Source of the DNA: JAJEBT01 sp965221485
GTDB lineage: Bacteria; Pseudomonadota; Alphaproteobacteria; MPNO01; UBA830
Direction: 5' to 3'
Assembly (NCBI GenBank): GCA_965221485.1
Contig: OZ244893.1
Coordinates: 3,534,001 to 3,598,000 of the forward strand
Length of the DNA: 64,000 nucleotides
In this document: piece by piece, positions 26,219 to 35,684 of the stretch
Numbering within the stretch: the stretch's first letter is position 1
Layout: every line of letters starts with the position of its first letter
Notes under the pieces: model-generated
The model's input: the letters and a program-made list of their open reading frames with translations, nothing else
What the model was told of the DNA's origin: nothing
Databases searched by the model: none
Program-made: the position numbers and the translations under genes

Positions 26219-27408
26219 ATCACTCCGTCTTCCTCGAGCCGGGCAAGTTCATCTGCTCCGATGCCCAGTTCACCCATGATTTCCGCATTGTGCTGGCCAA
26301 GGCACGGAGGAGGGGTCTCAACCGGTAGTGCCTTGCCATCGACCCTGGCGCCTGTGCGAACCAGCTTCAGGTCTCGTTCGACTCCGGGGACGTCCCGGAA
26401 CTCCGCGATAAAGTCCCGCGACTGAATGACCTCATGGTCCAGGATATCCGGAACGTTCAGGACCGGCCCCGCCGGTACACCAAGCTTCACGAGTTCCCTG
26501 ACCAGTTCATCGGCCTTTCTGGTGCTGATCGCCTGTTCGATCTCGTCCTGCAGTAGCCTGCGATTGGCTTTCCGGTCTTCCCGGGTCAGAAAATTCTCAT
26601 TTCCGATGAGATCCCCTCTCCCGATATGCCGCGCAAGGGTTTCCCACTGGGATTGTTTGTTGGCTGCGATGTTTATGACCCCATCCTCGGTCCGGAACGT
26701 GCCGGACGGGGATGACGTCACGTTGTCGTTGCCATGTGCCGCGGGGCGTTCACCTGCAACAAGCCAGTTGGAAATGACCCAGCCGGTCGTGGCAAGGAGG
26801 GCTTCGAGCATGGAGACATCGATGAACGCGCCGTTATCCTTGTCATTGAGTGCCGCGCAAATGGCGAAGGCGGCCGTTAACCCACCGATGGTGTCAGCAA
26901 CCGGGTAGCCAACGCGAAGCGGGCCGCTGTCCACGGTTCCTGTTGTTGACATAACACCGGCGGCGCCCTGCACGATCTGGTCGTAGGCCGGATAGCTTGA
27001 CCAGGGACCATCCTGACCGAAACCTGATATCGCACAATAGACGATCCTGGGATTGACCTCACGCAAGGCTTCCCAGCCTACACCCAGCCGATCCATAACT
27101 CCCGGACGAAAGTTTTCAACCAGGACATCGGCGTGCACAGCCAGTCGTTTCAGGAGCTCCCTGCCCTTGCTGTGTTTGAGGTTGAGAGTGACGGATTTCT
27201 TGCCAGCGTTCTGGGCAAGAAAAGAGACCCCCATATTGCGGTGATTGAGTTCCGGATCGGCGCCGAGTTGCCGCGCCAGATCTCCCCGTTCCGGAAGCTC
27301 GATCTTGATGACCTCGGCCCCAAAATGGGCCAGTTGATGACAGCAGAATGGCCCTGCGAGAACATTGGTCAGATCAAGCACACGAATTCCTCGCAAGAGG
27401 CGGGTCAT
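26215..27408 (-). CDS. Family III CoA-transferase (CaiB/BaiF)
   Basis: Formyl-CoA-transferase type enzyme of 397 residues. The N-terminus RVLDLTNVLAGPF and the AYDQIVQGAAG segment with catalytic Asp143 are family hallmarks. The ATG at 27408 is chosen because it starts directly before the conserved region; a start nine codons upstream is possible. It moves CoA between an acyl-CoA donor and a free acid. Together with the citryl-CoA lyase, overlapped by four bases, it could activate and then cleave a hydroxy-tricarboxylic or hydroxy-dicarboxylic acid, giving acetyl-CoA and an oxo acid as the lower part of the local catabolic route. Confidence 0.92.
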   Translation of the reverse strand: MTRLLRGIRVLDLTNVLAGPFCCHQLAHFGAEVIKIELPERGDLARQLGADPELNHRNMGVSFLAQNAGKKSVTLNLKHSKGRELLKRLAVHADVLVENFRPGVMDRLGVGWEALREVNPRIVYCAISGFGQDGPWSSYPAYDQIVQGAAGVMSTTGTVDSGPLRVGYPVADTIGGLTAAFAICAALNDKDNGAFIDVSMLEALLATTGWVISNWLVAGERPAAHGNDNVTSSPSGTFRTEDGVINIAANKQSQWETLARHIGRGDLIGNENFLTREDRKANRRLLQDEIEQAISTRKADELVRELVKLGVPAGPVLNVPDILDHEVIQSRDFIAEFRDVPGVERDLKLVRTGARVDGKALPVETPPPCLGQHNAEIMGELGIGADELARLEEDGVI

Positions 27409-27645
27409 GGCCGTTCCCGGTTGTAGGCGGAACACTTCACTGTGAGCCCCGGCATCTCATTCTGGTTCATTCCTGCATCGGGCGGGGCGTGACAGCGAAA
27501 GCCAGGAGATCCTTCGCCGGCGGCGGAGACTCTCACAGGTCAGGTTACGAGCCCTGCCTGAACCATGGCAACCTAATGGGCTGCCGTTGAAGCCGCAAAC
27601 GGAAAGGCCGGGGCGACAACCGTTGCGTCTCATCCTGCAGGACTA

Positions 27646-27736
27646 TGGCGGAGGGAGTGGGATTCGAACCCACGATACGGAGTTACCGTATACACGCTTT
27701 CCAAGCGTGCGCCTTCAGCCACTCGGCCATCCCTCC
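27646..27736 (-). tRNA. tRNA-Ser(GGA)
   Basis: Class II tRNA of 91 nt including an encoded CCA. Acceptor stem GGAGGGA/TCCCTCC with discriminator G, D-arm GGCCGAGTGG, anticodon loop CTTGGAAAG with anticodon GGA, long variable arm with an ACGG/CCGT stem, and T-arm GGGTTCGAATCCC. Reads UCC/UCU serine codons. Confidence 0.97.
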
Positions 27737-27746
27737 GCAGCCGGCG

Positions 27747-27775
27747 ATAATGCTTGACCTGCAGGGCTGATGCAA
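27747..27775 (-). promoter_or_regulatory. tRNA-Ser promoter
   Basis: On the minus strand TTGCAT and CATTAT are 17 bases apart, with a predicted start a few bases before the tRNA 5' end. Confidence 0.5.
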
Positions 27776-28468
27776 GAGCGCAAACGGGCCCGCACTGGCC
27801 ACTCACGAAACCATGATTCCTGATGGAACCGGAGCAGAGGTGAGGGGGTTGATTGCTGGTTCCACGGAATTTCTTTCACGCGCATTCATCGACTGCCAGG
27901 AAGGGTCGGGCCGCGGGTTGGCCCATGAACGCGATCAGTCCGGGGGTGTCAGGTTTCATGCTCATGTCCGTGAGATCATGGCGAGAGGCCGCTACCCCCA
28001 GCGATGGTGAAGTTGAGAACAACAGGGAATGACAGGACTGGTCAGGAAAGCCCTGGGAGAGCGGACTTGACCGGCGCGCCTCTTGTCCTGCAGGAGCTCA
28101 AGAGGTCGTCTTCCGCCAGCGGGGAAAGGAGGTTTGCGTAATCCGGTTTTCTGTCCTGACCTGAACCCTCGAACATCCGAAGGCTTGACGGGTTTGTGGG
28201 AACATTGCGAAGTACCGCTTTCCGTCTTCCAGTGATCCGCTCCCTGTCCGATCTCTCGAGCGGCAGCCACCGGATCTGCCGGAACTTGAGAAGGATGCCG
28301 GAAACGGCAGTGACCAACCGAACCGGTCAGCCTCGAGCTTACGATGACCAAAGGCGGAGATCCTCGTTCGGCGGGAAGTCCTGCTTCGTGAACGCTGAGC
28401 CACTGGACGCCACCGGAACAAGCTGGCAAGTTTCCGGCATGCCTCTTGATTGCTGGGTCTGATGGCCG
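27776..28468. other. Gene-free stretch
   Basis: About 690 bp. The frames seen on both strands are Arg- and Ser-rich without family likeness or a ribosome-binding site. No RNA gene or clear terminator recognised. Confidence 0.5.
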
Positions 28469-28789
28469 ATGTCTCTCCTGTTTCGCTTGGGTTGGCTCCT
28501 CACAGCCGCCGCAATTCTCCTGCTGGTCCATGAAGGCTACAATGCTGTTCTTGAAGACGGGTACAGGCTGATCCCGCTGGGAGAGATATGGTTTGTCCTC
28601 GACCGTATGCTGGGAACCGGTACACTCAACCTCACACAAGCTGTCGTTCAGCGTTATTTATGGCCGTGGATCTGGGAAGATGGCATCCAGCAATTGCTTT
28701 TGTTCCCCGCCTGGGCCGTATTTCTGGTTCCCGGAGTTGTCCTCGCGGTCATCGGCGCCGCAGGACGGCGCCGGCGCAGGGGCCGGTAA
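28469..28789 (+). CDS. Small hypothetical membrane protein
   Basis: 106 residues with two hydrophobic helices, about 5-22 and 76-98, a tryptophan-rich periplasmic-type loop (WPWIWEDGIQQLL) and a basic C-terminal tail of six arginines, giving a cytosolic C-terminus. Codon-position composition looks coding and the frame ends 27 bp from the convergent lepA stop. Family not recognised. A frame on the opposite strand is judged a shadow. Confidence 0.55.
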   Translation: MSLLFRLGWLLTAAAILLLVHEGYNAVLEDGYRLIPLGEIWFVLDRMLGTGTLNLTQAVVQRYLWPWIWEDGIQQLLLFPAWAVFLVPGVVLAVIGAAGRRRRRGR

Positions 28790-28816
28790 AGACCATCCGG
28801 TACGGCGGTGTCGCCA

Positions 28817-30619
28817 CTATTCGTCGCCAATGCGCAAGGCTTCAATGAACGCCGATTGCGGTATTTCCACGGAACCGAATTGGCGCATGCGTTTCTTGCC
28901 CCGCTTCTGCCTTTCCAGAAGTTTGCGTTTGCGGCTGACATCGCCTCCGTAACATTTCGAGGTAACATCCTTGCGCAATGCGGAAATGGTTTCCCTGGCG
29001 ACAACCTTTCCACCGATCGCGGCCTGCAACGGGACCTTGAACAGTTGACGCGGGATCAGATCCTTGAGGCGGAGACAGATCGCCCGGCCCCGGTACTCGG
29101 CCTGACCCCGATGCACGATCATTGACAGTGCATCCACAGATTCTCCGTTCACCAGTATCGCCAGCTTCACAAGCGCACCCACCTCATAGCCCGTCATCTG
29201 ATAGTCGAAACTGGCATAACCGCGACTGACGGATTTCAGCCGGTCATAGAAGTCGAAGACAACCTCATTGAGCGGAAGCTTGTAAACGACCATGGCGCGG
29301 CCTGCGACATAGGTCAATTCCTGCTGAATGCCCCGCCGTTCCTCGCATAACTTGAGAATCCCGCCAAGATGTTCGTCCGGCGCCATGATCGTGGCCCGGA
29401 TCCACGGTTCCTCGATCTCCCTGATCCGGACCGGGTTGGGCATGTCGGCCGGATTGTGCAGTTCGAGAACGGTGCCGTCCGTCAGCTGCACACGATAGAT
29501 CACGGAAGGCGCCGTGGTCACCAGCTCGAGGTCGAATTCGCGTGTCAGTCTTTCCTGGATGATCTCGAGATGAAGCAGCCCGAGAAATCCGCAACGGAAA
29601 CCCTGACCGAGCGCCGCGGACGTCTCGAGCTCGAAATGGAAAGATGCGTCGTTCAGCCGAAGTTTGGCGAGACTTTCCGCGAGATCCTGATAATCGGCTG
29701 CATCCACCGGGAAAAGACCACAGAACACCACCGGGATGCTGGGTTTGAAACCAGGAAGTGCGTCGTCCGCAGTCGCGCGTTCGTCCGTTATCGTGTCGCC
29801 AACCTGAGCATCGGTCACAGCCTTGATCGAAGCGGTAATGAAGCCGATTTCACCAGGACCGATGTCGCTGACAGCTGTTCGTTGGGGCTCGAATACGCCC
29901 ACCCTGTCGACCTGGTGAACCGCGCCTGTTCCGATCATCCTGATTTTCATGCCCTTGCGCATGACTCCGTCATGGACCCGAACCAGCACGATCACACCCA
30001 GATAGGCATCATACCAGGAGTCGACCAGAAGGGCCTTCAGGCGGTTGTCGCGGCTGCCGACAGGCGCCGGCAGGCGAGTGACAAGGGCCTCCAGAAGCTC
30101 CCCGACCCCTTCACCTGTTTTGGCCGAGACCACGATGGCGTCGTCACCGTCAAGGCCAATGACTTCCTCGACCTGTTGCCGGATCTGCTCCGGTTCGGCA
30201 GCGGGAAGGTCGATCTTGTTGAGGACGGGAATGATTTCGTGACCGGCGTCAACGGCAAGATAGGCATTCGCAAGACTCTGGGCTTCGACGCCCTGGCTTG
30301 AGTCTATGATCAGGACCGATCCTTCACAGGCGGCAAGGGACCGTGAAACCTCATAGGTGAAGTCCACATGACCTGGTGTGTCCATAAGGTTGAGCTGATA
30401 GGTCTCGCCGTCCCGTGCCCGGTAGGAAAGGCGTACGGTCTGTGCCTTGATCGTGATGCCGCGTTCCCGCTCGATATCCATCGTGTCGAGCATCTGTTCA
30501 CGAAAGTTTCGTTCATCGACACCACCGCATTCCTGGATCAGCCGGTCCGCCAGGGTTGACTTGCCATGATCAATATGGGCGATAATCGCAAAATTGCGGA
30601 TGTGGCCGGGGTCCGTCAT
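28817..30619 (-). CDS. lepA: Elongation factor 4 (LepA)
   Basis: Ribosomal back-translocase GTPase of 600 residues. Starting at ATG 30619 it reads MTDPGHIRNFAIIAHIDHGKST, with the G1 loop at about residues 14-21, DTPGHVDF (switch II) near 77-84 and NKID (G4) near 131. The C-terminal LepA-specific domain ends with SGSxKR-less tail MRQFGSVEIPQSAFIEALR. An upstream ATG seven codons earlier is less likely. It lies 27 bp after pheT on the same strand and may be in the rpmI-rplT-pheST transcript. Confidence 0.97.
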   Translation of the reverse strand: MTDPGHIRNFAIIAHIDHGKSTLADRLIQECGGVDERNFREQMLDTMDIERERGITIKAQTVRLSYRARDGETYQLNLMDTPGHVDFTYEVSRSLAACEGSVLIIDSSQGVEAQSLANAYLAVDAGHEIIPVLNKIDLPAAEPEQIRQQVEEVIGLDGDDAIVVSAKTGEGVGELLEALVTRLPAPVGSRDNRLKALLVDSWYDAYLGVIVLVRVHDGVMRKGMKIRMIGTGAVHQVDRVGVFEPQRTAVSDIGPGEIGFITASIKAVTDAQVGDTITDERATADDALPGFKPSIPVVFCGLFPVDAADYQDLAESLAKLRLNDASFHFELETSAALGQGFRCGFLGLLHLEIIQERLTREFDLELVTTAPSVIYRVQLTDGTVLELHNPADMPNPVRIREIEEPWIRATIMAPDEHLGGILKLCEERRGIQQELTYVAGRAMVVYKLPLNEVVFDFYDRLKSVSRGYASFDYQMTGYEVGALVKLAILVNGESVDALSMIVHRGQAEYRGRAICLRLKDLIPRQLFKVPLQAAIGGKVVARETISALRKDVTSKCYGGDVSRKRKLLERQKRGKKRMRQFGSVEIPQSAFIEALRIGDE

Positions 30620-30646
30620 GCCGTGCGGTTCTCTCGACAAATTCGA

Positions 30647-33058
30647 TCAGCCTCTCAGAACACCGCCGGTCCGTTTCTCGACAGATCGTGCAACCTTTTC
30701 CATCAGGGCGTTGATTTGCTCGTCAGTCAGAGAGGCCTGGGTCGGCTGCAGGGTCAGTGAAATCGCGACAGACTTGCGATTGTCACCAAGGGTCCCGCCT
30801 TCAAACACATCGAACACCCCGACATTCGTGATCAGGGTACGATCGGCGGACTTTGCAGCCTGGAGAATATCAGAAGCAGCGATGCCTGAGTCCACCACGA
30901 ATGCGAGATCCCGGCTTACCGGCTGCAGGGGTGCCAGCTGAAGAGTGCTTCGTTTGCTGCCGCCCGCCCGGCTTCGGGGCAACGGGATGTTGTCAAGATT
31001 GATCGCGAATGCAGATGCAGGTCCCTGCATGTCCAGAGAGCCAAGTATTCCGGGATGAAGGTCACCAAAGGAAGCAATGACGGTCTTACCCAGACGAAAA
31101 ACCCCGGACCGCCCGGGATGGAACCAACCAGGTGCATCTCGGGACACCTGAAGGTTGGCGACAGGCGCGCCCACCGCTTCCAGGGCTGTCAGCACATCCG
31201 CCTTGACATCCCAGAGAGAGACCGTTTCCGTCGGCTTCAACCAGATGCGGTCTTCGCAGTTGCCCACCCTGATGCCAGCTGCGACGGTCAACTGTCCGGC
31301 TTCATCGTCCCCGACATATTCCGGGCCCACCTCGAACAGGGCGATATCGCGATAGCCCCGGGCCGCATTGCGTTTCGCTGCCTCAAGCAGATTGGGGAGG
31401 ATGGATGGTCGCATCACGTCGAGATCTGCCGAGATCGGGTTGTCAATCCGCAAGGAATCTGACGAGAAACCAAATTTCTCAGCGGTTTCCCGCTTCATGA
31501 AAGAGAAAGTGACGGCTTCAACCATACCGCGTGAGGCCAGGGCTCGCCGCATGACGGCGATTCGCTTCTGAACCGGAGACCAGGCCCGACCGGATACCGA
31601 TGTTTCGCGTTGCAACGGCATCACCGGGATGTCGTTGTACCCCCGGATCCGCAAGACTTCTTCTACCAGATCGGCCTCGCCGTCAATGTCCGGACGCCAG
31701 GACGGCGGACAGGTCCGGATCAGGCCATCTCCGCTGTCCCGCGGATCAAAGCCGAGTGCGCCGAGTATACGCACCTGATCTTCACCGGACACGTCCAGTC
31801 CGCCCAGTGAGGCGGCCCGGCTCTTGCGCAGCACGACCTCGCGACGCCAATCGGGCATCGTGCCCGCCATGGTCAGGCGTGAGGCTTCGCCGCCGCACAG
31901 TTCGAGAATCAATCGGGTGGCGACATGAGCGCCCCAAAATGCGGACTCCGGATCAACGCCACGCTCGAACCGGTATCGTGCATCCGACAGGATGTCGAGC
32001 ATCCGACCGGTATTGGCTGTGCGAACAGGATCGAACAGCGCGACCTCCAGGAAGGCAACCGATGTCGTTTCGGAGCAGCCCGAGAAAGCTCCTCCCATCA
32101 CTCCGCCGATACCCTGCACGCGGCTGGAATCGGAGATGACGGTCATCGATGGCTGCAACCGGTAGTCATTGCCATCGAGTGCCAGGATCGACTCGTCTTT
32201 TTTCGCAAGTCGCATGACAAGGTCGCCGGACAGCTGGTCCGCATCAAAGACATGAAGCGGCCGGGCAAGGTCGATGCTGACATAGTTCGTAATATCGACC
32301 AGCGCTGAGATGGGGCGAAGCCCCACAGCGTTCAGGCGTTCCTTCAGCCATGCCGGGCTTTCTCCATTGCGAAGGTTTCTGAACATGCGGCCGATAACAA
32401 GCGGGCAGGCGTTCGAGGCATCTTCGGGCAGGTCGCGCTGCCACTGGATGGGGGAGTCGAATGTCCCGTCGATTTCCGGCGCATCGAGAGGTTTGAGCTG
32501 GCCGAGCCCGGCGGCAGCAAGGTCCCTTGCGATGCCGCGCACACCGGCGCAGTCGGGTCGATTGGGAGTGAGCGCCACGTCAATCACCGGATCGCACAGG
32601 CCCAGATAGTCCGCGGCAGGTGTCCCGATGCGGGCATCGTCAGATAACTCGACAATGCCTTCGTGATCGTCGGACAGCCCCATCTCCCGTTCCGAGAGAA
32701 GCATTCCGTTCGATTCCTGGCCGCGAATCGAGGACTTCCTGAGCGTTATTCCGGTCCCTGGTATATGACTGCCTGCCGGAGCAAACACACCCTTCATACC
32801 GCTTCGCGCATTGGGTGCGCCGCAGACAACCTGGATCGGTTCACCGCCTCCGTCATCGACCATGCAAACCTGCAGTCGATCGGCGTCAGGGTGTCTTCGC
32901 GCAGAGACAACATGGGCTACGCGGAAGCCGGACAGACTCTCGGCCCGATCGTCGACGCCTTCAACTTCCAGGCCGATCATCGAGAGAGTTTCGACGATTT
33001 CCGGCAGCGGACGATCGGTCTCGAGATGCTCCTTCAACCATCCGAACGTAAATTTCAT
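30647..33058 (-). CDS. pheT: Phenylalanyl-tRNA synthetase beta subunit
   Basis: Beta chain of the alpha2-beta2 class II synthetase, 803 residues from the ATG at 33058 (MKFTFGWLKEHL). Domains in order: EMAP-type tRNA-binding domain (about 40-150), B3/B4 editing domain (about 220-380), B5 (about 400-470), catalytic-like core, and C-terminal FDX-ACB anticodon-binding domain (about 710-800). The editing domain removes Tyr-tRNA-Phe. Only 4 bp follow pheS. Upstream in-frame codons to 33148 overlap pheS and are not needed. Confidence 0.97.
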   Translation of the reverse strand: MKFTFGWLKEHLETDRPLPEIVETLSMIGLEVEGVDDRAESLSGFRVAHVVSARRHPDADRLQVCMVDDGGGEPIQVVCGAPNARSGMKGVFAPAGSHIPGTGITLRKSSIRGQESNGMLLSEREMGLSDDHEGIVELSDDARIGTPAADYLGLCDPVIDVALTPNRPDCAGVRGIARDLAAAGLGQLKPLDAPEIDGTFDSPIQWQRDLPEDASNACPLVIGRMFRNLRNGESPAWLKERLNAVGLRPISALVDITNYVSIDLARPLHVFDADQLSGDLVMRLAKKDESILALDGNDYRLQPSMTVISDSSRVQGIGGVMGGAFSGCSETTSVAFLEVALFDPVRTANTGRMLDILSDARYRFERGVDPESAFWGAHVATRLILELCGGEASRLTMAGTMPDWRREVVLRKSRAASLGGLDVSGEDQVRILGALGFDPRDSGDGLIRTCPPSWRPDIDGEADLVEEVLRIRGYNDIPVMPLQRETSVSGRAWSPVQKRIAVMRRALASRGMVEAVTFSFMKRETAEKFGFSSDSLRIDNPISADLDVMRPSILPNLLEAAKRNAARGYRDIALFEVGPEYVGDDEAGQLTVAAGIRVGNCEDRIWLKPTETVSLWDVKADVLTALEAVGAPVANLQVSRDAPGWFHPGRSGVFRLGKTVIASFGDLHPGILGSLDMQGPASAFAINLDNIPLPRSRAGGSKRSTLQLAPLQPVSRDLAFVVDSGIAASDILQAAKSADRTLITNVGVFDVFEGGTLGDNRKSVAISLTLQPTQASLTDEQINALMEKVARSVEKRTGGVLRG

Positions 33059-33062
33059 CGCT

Positions 33063-34163
33063 TCAGTCCCCGGCAAGCCCGGTGACGACGTTGGGCTGAT
33101 CAAGCCCCAGAAAACCGTAATGCCGCAGCCAGCGGATATCCGATTCATAGAAGGTGCGGAGGTCAGGTATGCCGTATTTCAGCATTGCGGCGCGCTCGAT
33201 GCCCATACCGAACGCAAAACCCTGGTAGCGATCCGGATCGATCCCGCAAATTTCCAGGACCCGGGGGTTGACCATGCCGGAACCCAGGATCTCGAGCCAG
33301 TCCGGGGAACCGGAATCGGTGGAATGGCCGATGGAGAGACCGCCGCCGGACCAGGAACAGCCGATATCCACCTCGGCCGACGGTTCCGTGAACGGGAAAT
33401 AGGAAGGCCGAAAGCGAACCGGCAAATCGTCCACTCCGAAGAACGCCCGGCAGAACTCGATCAGGCAGCCCTTGAGATGCCCCATATGGGTATGCTCATC
33501 AACCACCAGCCCTTCGATCTGGTGGAACATCGGTGAATGGGTCGCGTCGTGGTCGGCGCGGAACGTTCTTCCTGGAACGACAATCCTGATCGGTGGTTCG
33601 GTTGCCATCATGGTCCGGATCTGGACCGGAGATGTGTGGGTGCGAAGCACCATGCGGGAACCATCCGCGCGGGGCGCCAGATAGAAGGTGTCGTGATCCT
33701 GACGTGCAGGATGTTCAGGGGGGATGTTGAGCGCCGTAAAATTGTTGAAGTCGGTCTCGATATGTGGACCCTCGGCCACGGTGAAACCCATCTCGCAGAA
33801 AATTGCGACCATTTCGTCAATGGTCTGGCTGATGGGATGGATGCGTCCGGTCAGGGTCGGAGAGACAGGCAGGGTAATGTCGACCCGGTCCTGTTCCAGT
33901 CCTCGCTCGATGGCTTCATCCTCAAGCGTCTTCTTGCGTTGCTCAATGGCATCGGAAACCACGCCTTTCAGGCGATTGAGCGTCTGACCGGCGGTGCGGC
34001 GCTCTTCCGGCGGCAGCTGTCCGATCCCCCGTGCCATCTGTGTGATGCTTCCCGATCGCCCAAGGCACTGGACGCGAATGTCTTCGAGCTGTGTCAGGTC
34101 GCCTGCAGAGTCGACCTGCTGCAGCAATTCGCCTCGCATCTGATCAAGGTCTTGTATCGACAT
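33063..34163 (-). CDS. pheS: Phenylalanyl-tRNA synthetase alpha subunit
   Basis: Catalytic subunit charging tRNA-Phe, 366 codons from ATG 34163 (MSIQDLDQMRGELL). An N-terminal coiled coil (about 1-90) precedes the class II core with motif 2 (VVPGRTFRADHDATHSPMFHQIEG, about 205-228) and motif 3 (GFAFGMGIERAAMLKYGI, about 315-332). A short hairpin (CCGTGCG, GTTC loop, CGTACGG at 34173-34191) immediately precedes the start with GGGAG at its base. 186 bp separate it from rplT. Confidence 0.97.
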   Translation of the reverse strand: MSIQDLDQMRGELLQQVDSAGDLTQLEDIRVQCLGRSGSITQMARGIGQLPPEERRTAGQTLNRLKGVVSDAIEQRKKTLEDEAIERGLEQDRVDITLPVSPTLTGRIHPISQTIDEMVAIFCEMGFTVAEGPHIETDFNNFTALNIPPEHPARQDHDTFYLAPRADGSRMVLRTHTSPVQIRTMMATEPPIRIVVPGRTFRADHDATHSPMFHQIEGLVVDEHTHMGHLKGCLIEFCRAFFGVDDLPVRFRPSYFPFTEPSAEVDIGCSWSGGGLSIGHSTDSGSPDWLEILGSGMVNPRVLEICGIDPDRYQGFAFGMGIERAAMLKYGIPDLRTFYESDIRWLRHYGFLGLDQPNVVTGLAGD

Positions 34164-34349
34164 GAATTGACTCCCGTACGGAACCGCACGGTTCACCCTG
34201 ACATCGCCGCCAATTCTCCCGCCCCGTGGCCGCGTCCCCGGAACCAGCTCCGTGCCGGGGAGGCAGGCTGCGCCGCCATGCAGCCCTGCCGGAGGGATCG
34301 GGCCGCAATACCGGCTGCGTGGCGGGACGCTTCCCGGAAATCGACAGAC

Positions 34350-34715
34350 TTACGCCGGGTCTCCGAGGGCTGACTTGGCCCGGTCAACGACCTGGCCAAA
34401 GGCTTCCGGTTCTCTCACCGCAAGGTCGGCGAGAACCTTTCGGTCCAGTTCGATTCCCGCCTGCTTCACGCCGTGCATGAACCGGGAATATGTCAGACCG
34501 TGTTCCCGAACACCGGCGTTGATGCGCTGGATCCACAATGCGCGGAAATTGCGCTTTCGAGTCCGGCGGTCGCGATAGGCATACTGTTCAGCCCGCTCGA
34601 CCCGCTCGATCGCAACCCTGAATGCCTTGGAATTCCGACCGCGGTAGCCCTTGGCCTTCTTGAGGACCTTCTTGTGTCGGGCGTGGGACGTAACGCCCCG
34701 TTTGACTCTCGCCAT
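34350..34715 (-). CDS. rplT: 50S ribosomal protein L20
   Basis: 121 residues, basic, with the conserved MARVKRGVTSHARHKKVLKKAKGYRGR N-terminus split across known L20 segments (MARVKRGV at 1-8) and the LWIQRINAG motif near 65. It nucleates 50S assembly and in other bacteria represses its own operon. It follows rpmI by 14 bp. Confidence 0.98.
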   Translation of the reverse strand: MARVKRGVTSHARHKKVLKKAKGYRGRNSKAFRVAIERVERAEQYAYRDRRTRKRNFRALWIQRINAGVREHGLTYSRFMHGVKQAGIELDRKVLADLAVREPEAFGQVVDRAKSALGDPA

Positions 34716-34729
34716 AATTCCCGAGCTCC

Positions 34730-34927
34730 TCAGGCGTAGGGCAGATAGGATCGTACGATGCGTGCGTCGGCGTCCGCCATGACCTGCGTGCCCCGCGCGT
34801 TACGCTTCATCTTCTGCGAACGTCGTCTGAGATTATGCCGCTTCTTCGCAAAGTTCGATCGGAGCTTGCCGCTCCCGGTGGCGGAAAAACGCTTCTTCGC
34901 GCCACTCTTGGACTTGAGCTTGGGCAT
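34730..34927 (-). CDS. rpmI: 50S ribosomal protein L35
   Basis: 65 residues, strongly basic, starting MPKLKSKSGAKKRF, the usual L35 N-terminus. AAAGGAGG lies just upstream of the ATG. First gene of an rpmI-rplT-pheS-pheT(-lepA) set. infC, which usually comes first, is not upstream. Confidence 0.98.
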   Translation of the reverse strand: MPKLKSKSGAKKRFSATGSGKLRSNFAKKRHNLRRRSQKMKRNARGTQVMADADARIVRSYLPYA

Positions 34928-35050
34928 TTCGGCCTCCTTTGTCCGACGGTTTCGTCAAGGCGGTCAGAAACGACCACGGCATGCCCTTTCCTGGCCGGAT
35001 CGTTCGTCACATAGGCAATTATCCCTGGCGCGATGCGTCAGGGTGGCGGG

Positions 35051-35079
35051 GTTATACGCTCTCAGCCTGATCTGCGCAA
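35051..35079 (-). promoter_or_regulatory. Promoter of rpmI-rplT
   Basis: On the minus strand TTGCGC and TATAAC are 17 bases apart, with a predicted start near 35044. This leaves a leader of about 115 nt before the L35 ATG, long enough for an L20-binding autoregulatory structure. The rest of 34928-35243 shows nothing else. Confidence 0.55.
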
Positions 35080-35243
35080 GCCGGAGGCCGCCGAAACCGC
35101 CACCGGACACAACCGGACCGTCCCGACAGATCTCAGGCCCGGCCGCGGCTTGTCAGGAGAGGCGAGAGACTCGCCGCACAGCCTCGTGAACGGACAGGCT
35201 TGGGTTTCGGTCAGGAAATCGTTTGGTCAGGGAATCGGGGCGA

Positions 35244-35564
35244 TCAGAGCGAGGCGTTGATCCACTCGACAAGCTTGCCTTTCGGGAGAGCGCCAACCTT
35301 CGTTGCAGCCAGTTCACCATCCCTGAAAATCATCAGGGTCGGGATGCCCCGGACGCCATATTTGCTCGGTGTCATCGGATTCTCGTCGATGTTGATCTTG
35401 GCGATCGTGATTTCCGAAGCCATTTCCTCGGAAATTTGCTCGAGCGAGGGGCCGATCTGTTTGCAGGGCCCGCACCACTCGGCCCAGAAATCAACCAGAA
35501 CCGGTCCATTGGCGCCGAGAACGTCACTCTCAAAGGAATCGTCAGTTACCGCTTTGCTTGCCAT
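35244..35564 (-). CDS. trxA: Thioredoxin
   Basis: 106-residue thioredoxin with WCGPC at residues 30-34, the cis-Pro segment GIPTLMIF near 73-80, and DFWAEW before the active site. The ATG at 35564 is chosen as it gives the normal thioredoxin start (MASKAVTDDSF). It lies 120 bp after addA on the same strand, the usual alphaproteobacterial position at the end of the addAB operon. Cytosolic disulfide reductase. Confidence 0.96.
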   Translation of the reverse strand: MASKAVTDDSFESDVLGANGPVLVDFWAEWCGPCKQIGPSLEQISEEMASEITIAKINIDENPMTPSKYGVRGIPTLMIFRDGELAATKVGALPKGKLVEWINASL

Positions 35565-35684
35565 ATCAGAGACCGGGCTCCATCCCAACGTTATGCTTCT
35601 CCGGATTTCCCGTGTCAGGCGCGTTCGATATCCAGGCGCCACGGGAATGCCACGGCAGAAAACTAGAGTGGCGGCAACTGCAGG

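Noticed and set aside
27992..28639. A 215-codon antisense frame overlapping the small membrane protein gene
   Set aside because: Arg/Ser/Pro-rich composition, no family likeness, no ribosome-binding site.
34164..34349. Phe attenuator or leader peptide before pheS
   Set aside because: Hairpins exist but no run of T and no Phe-rich short frame were seen.
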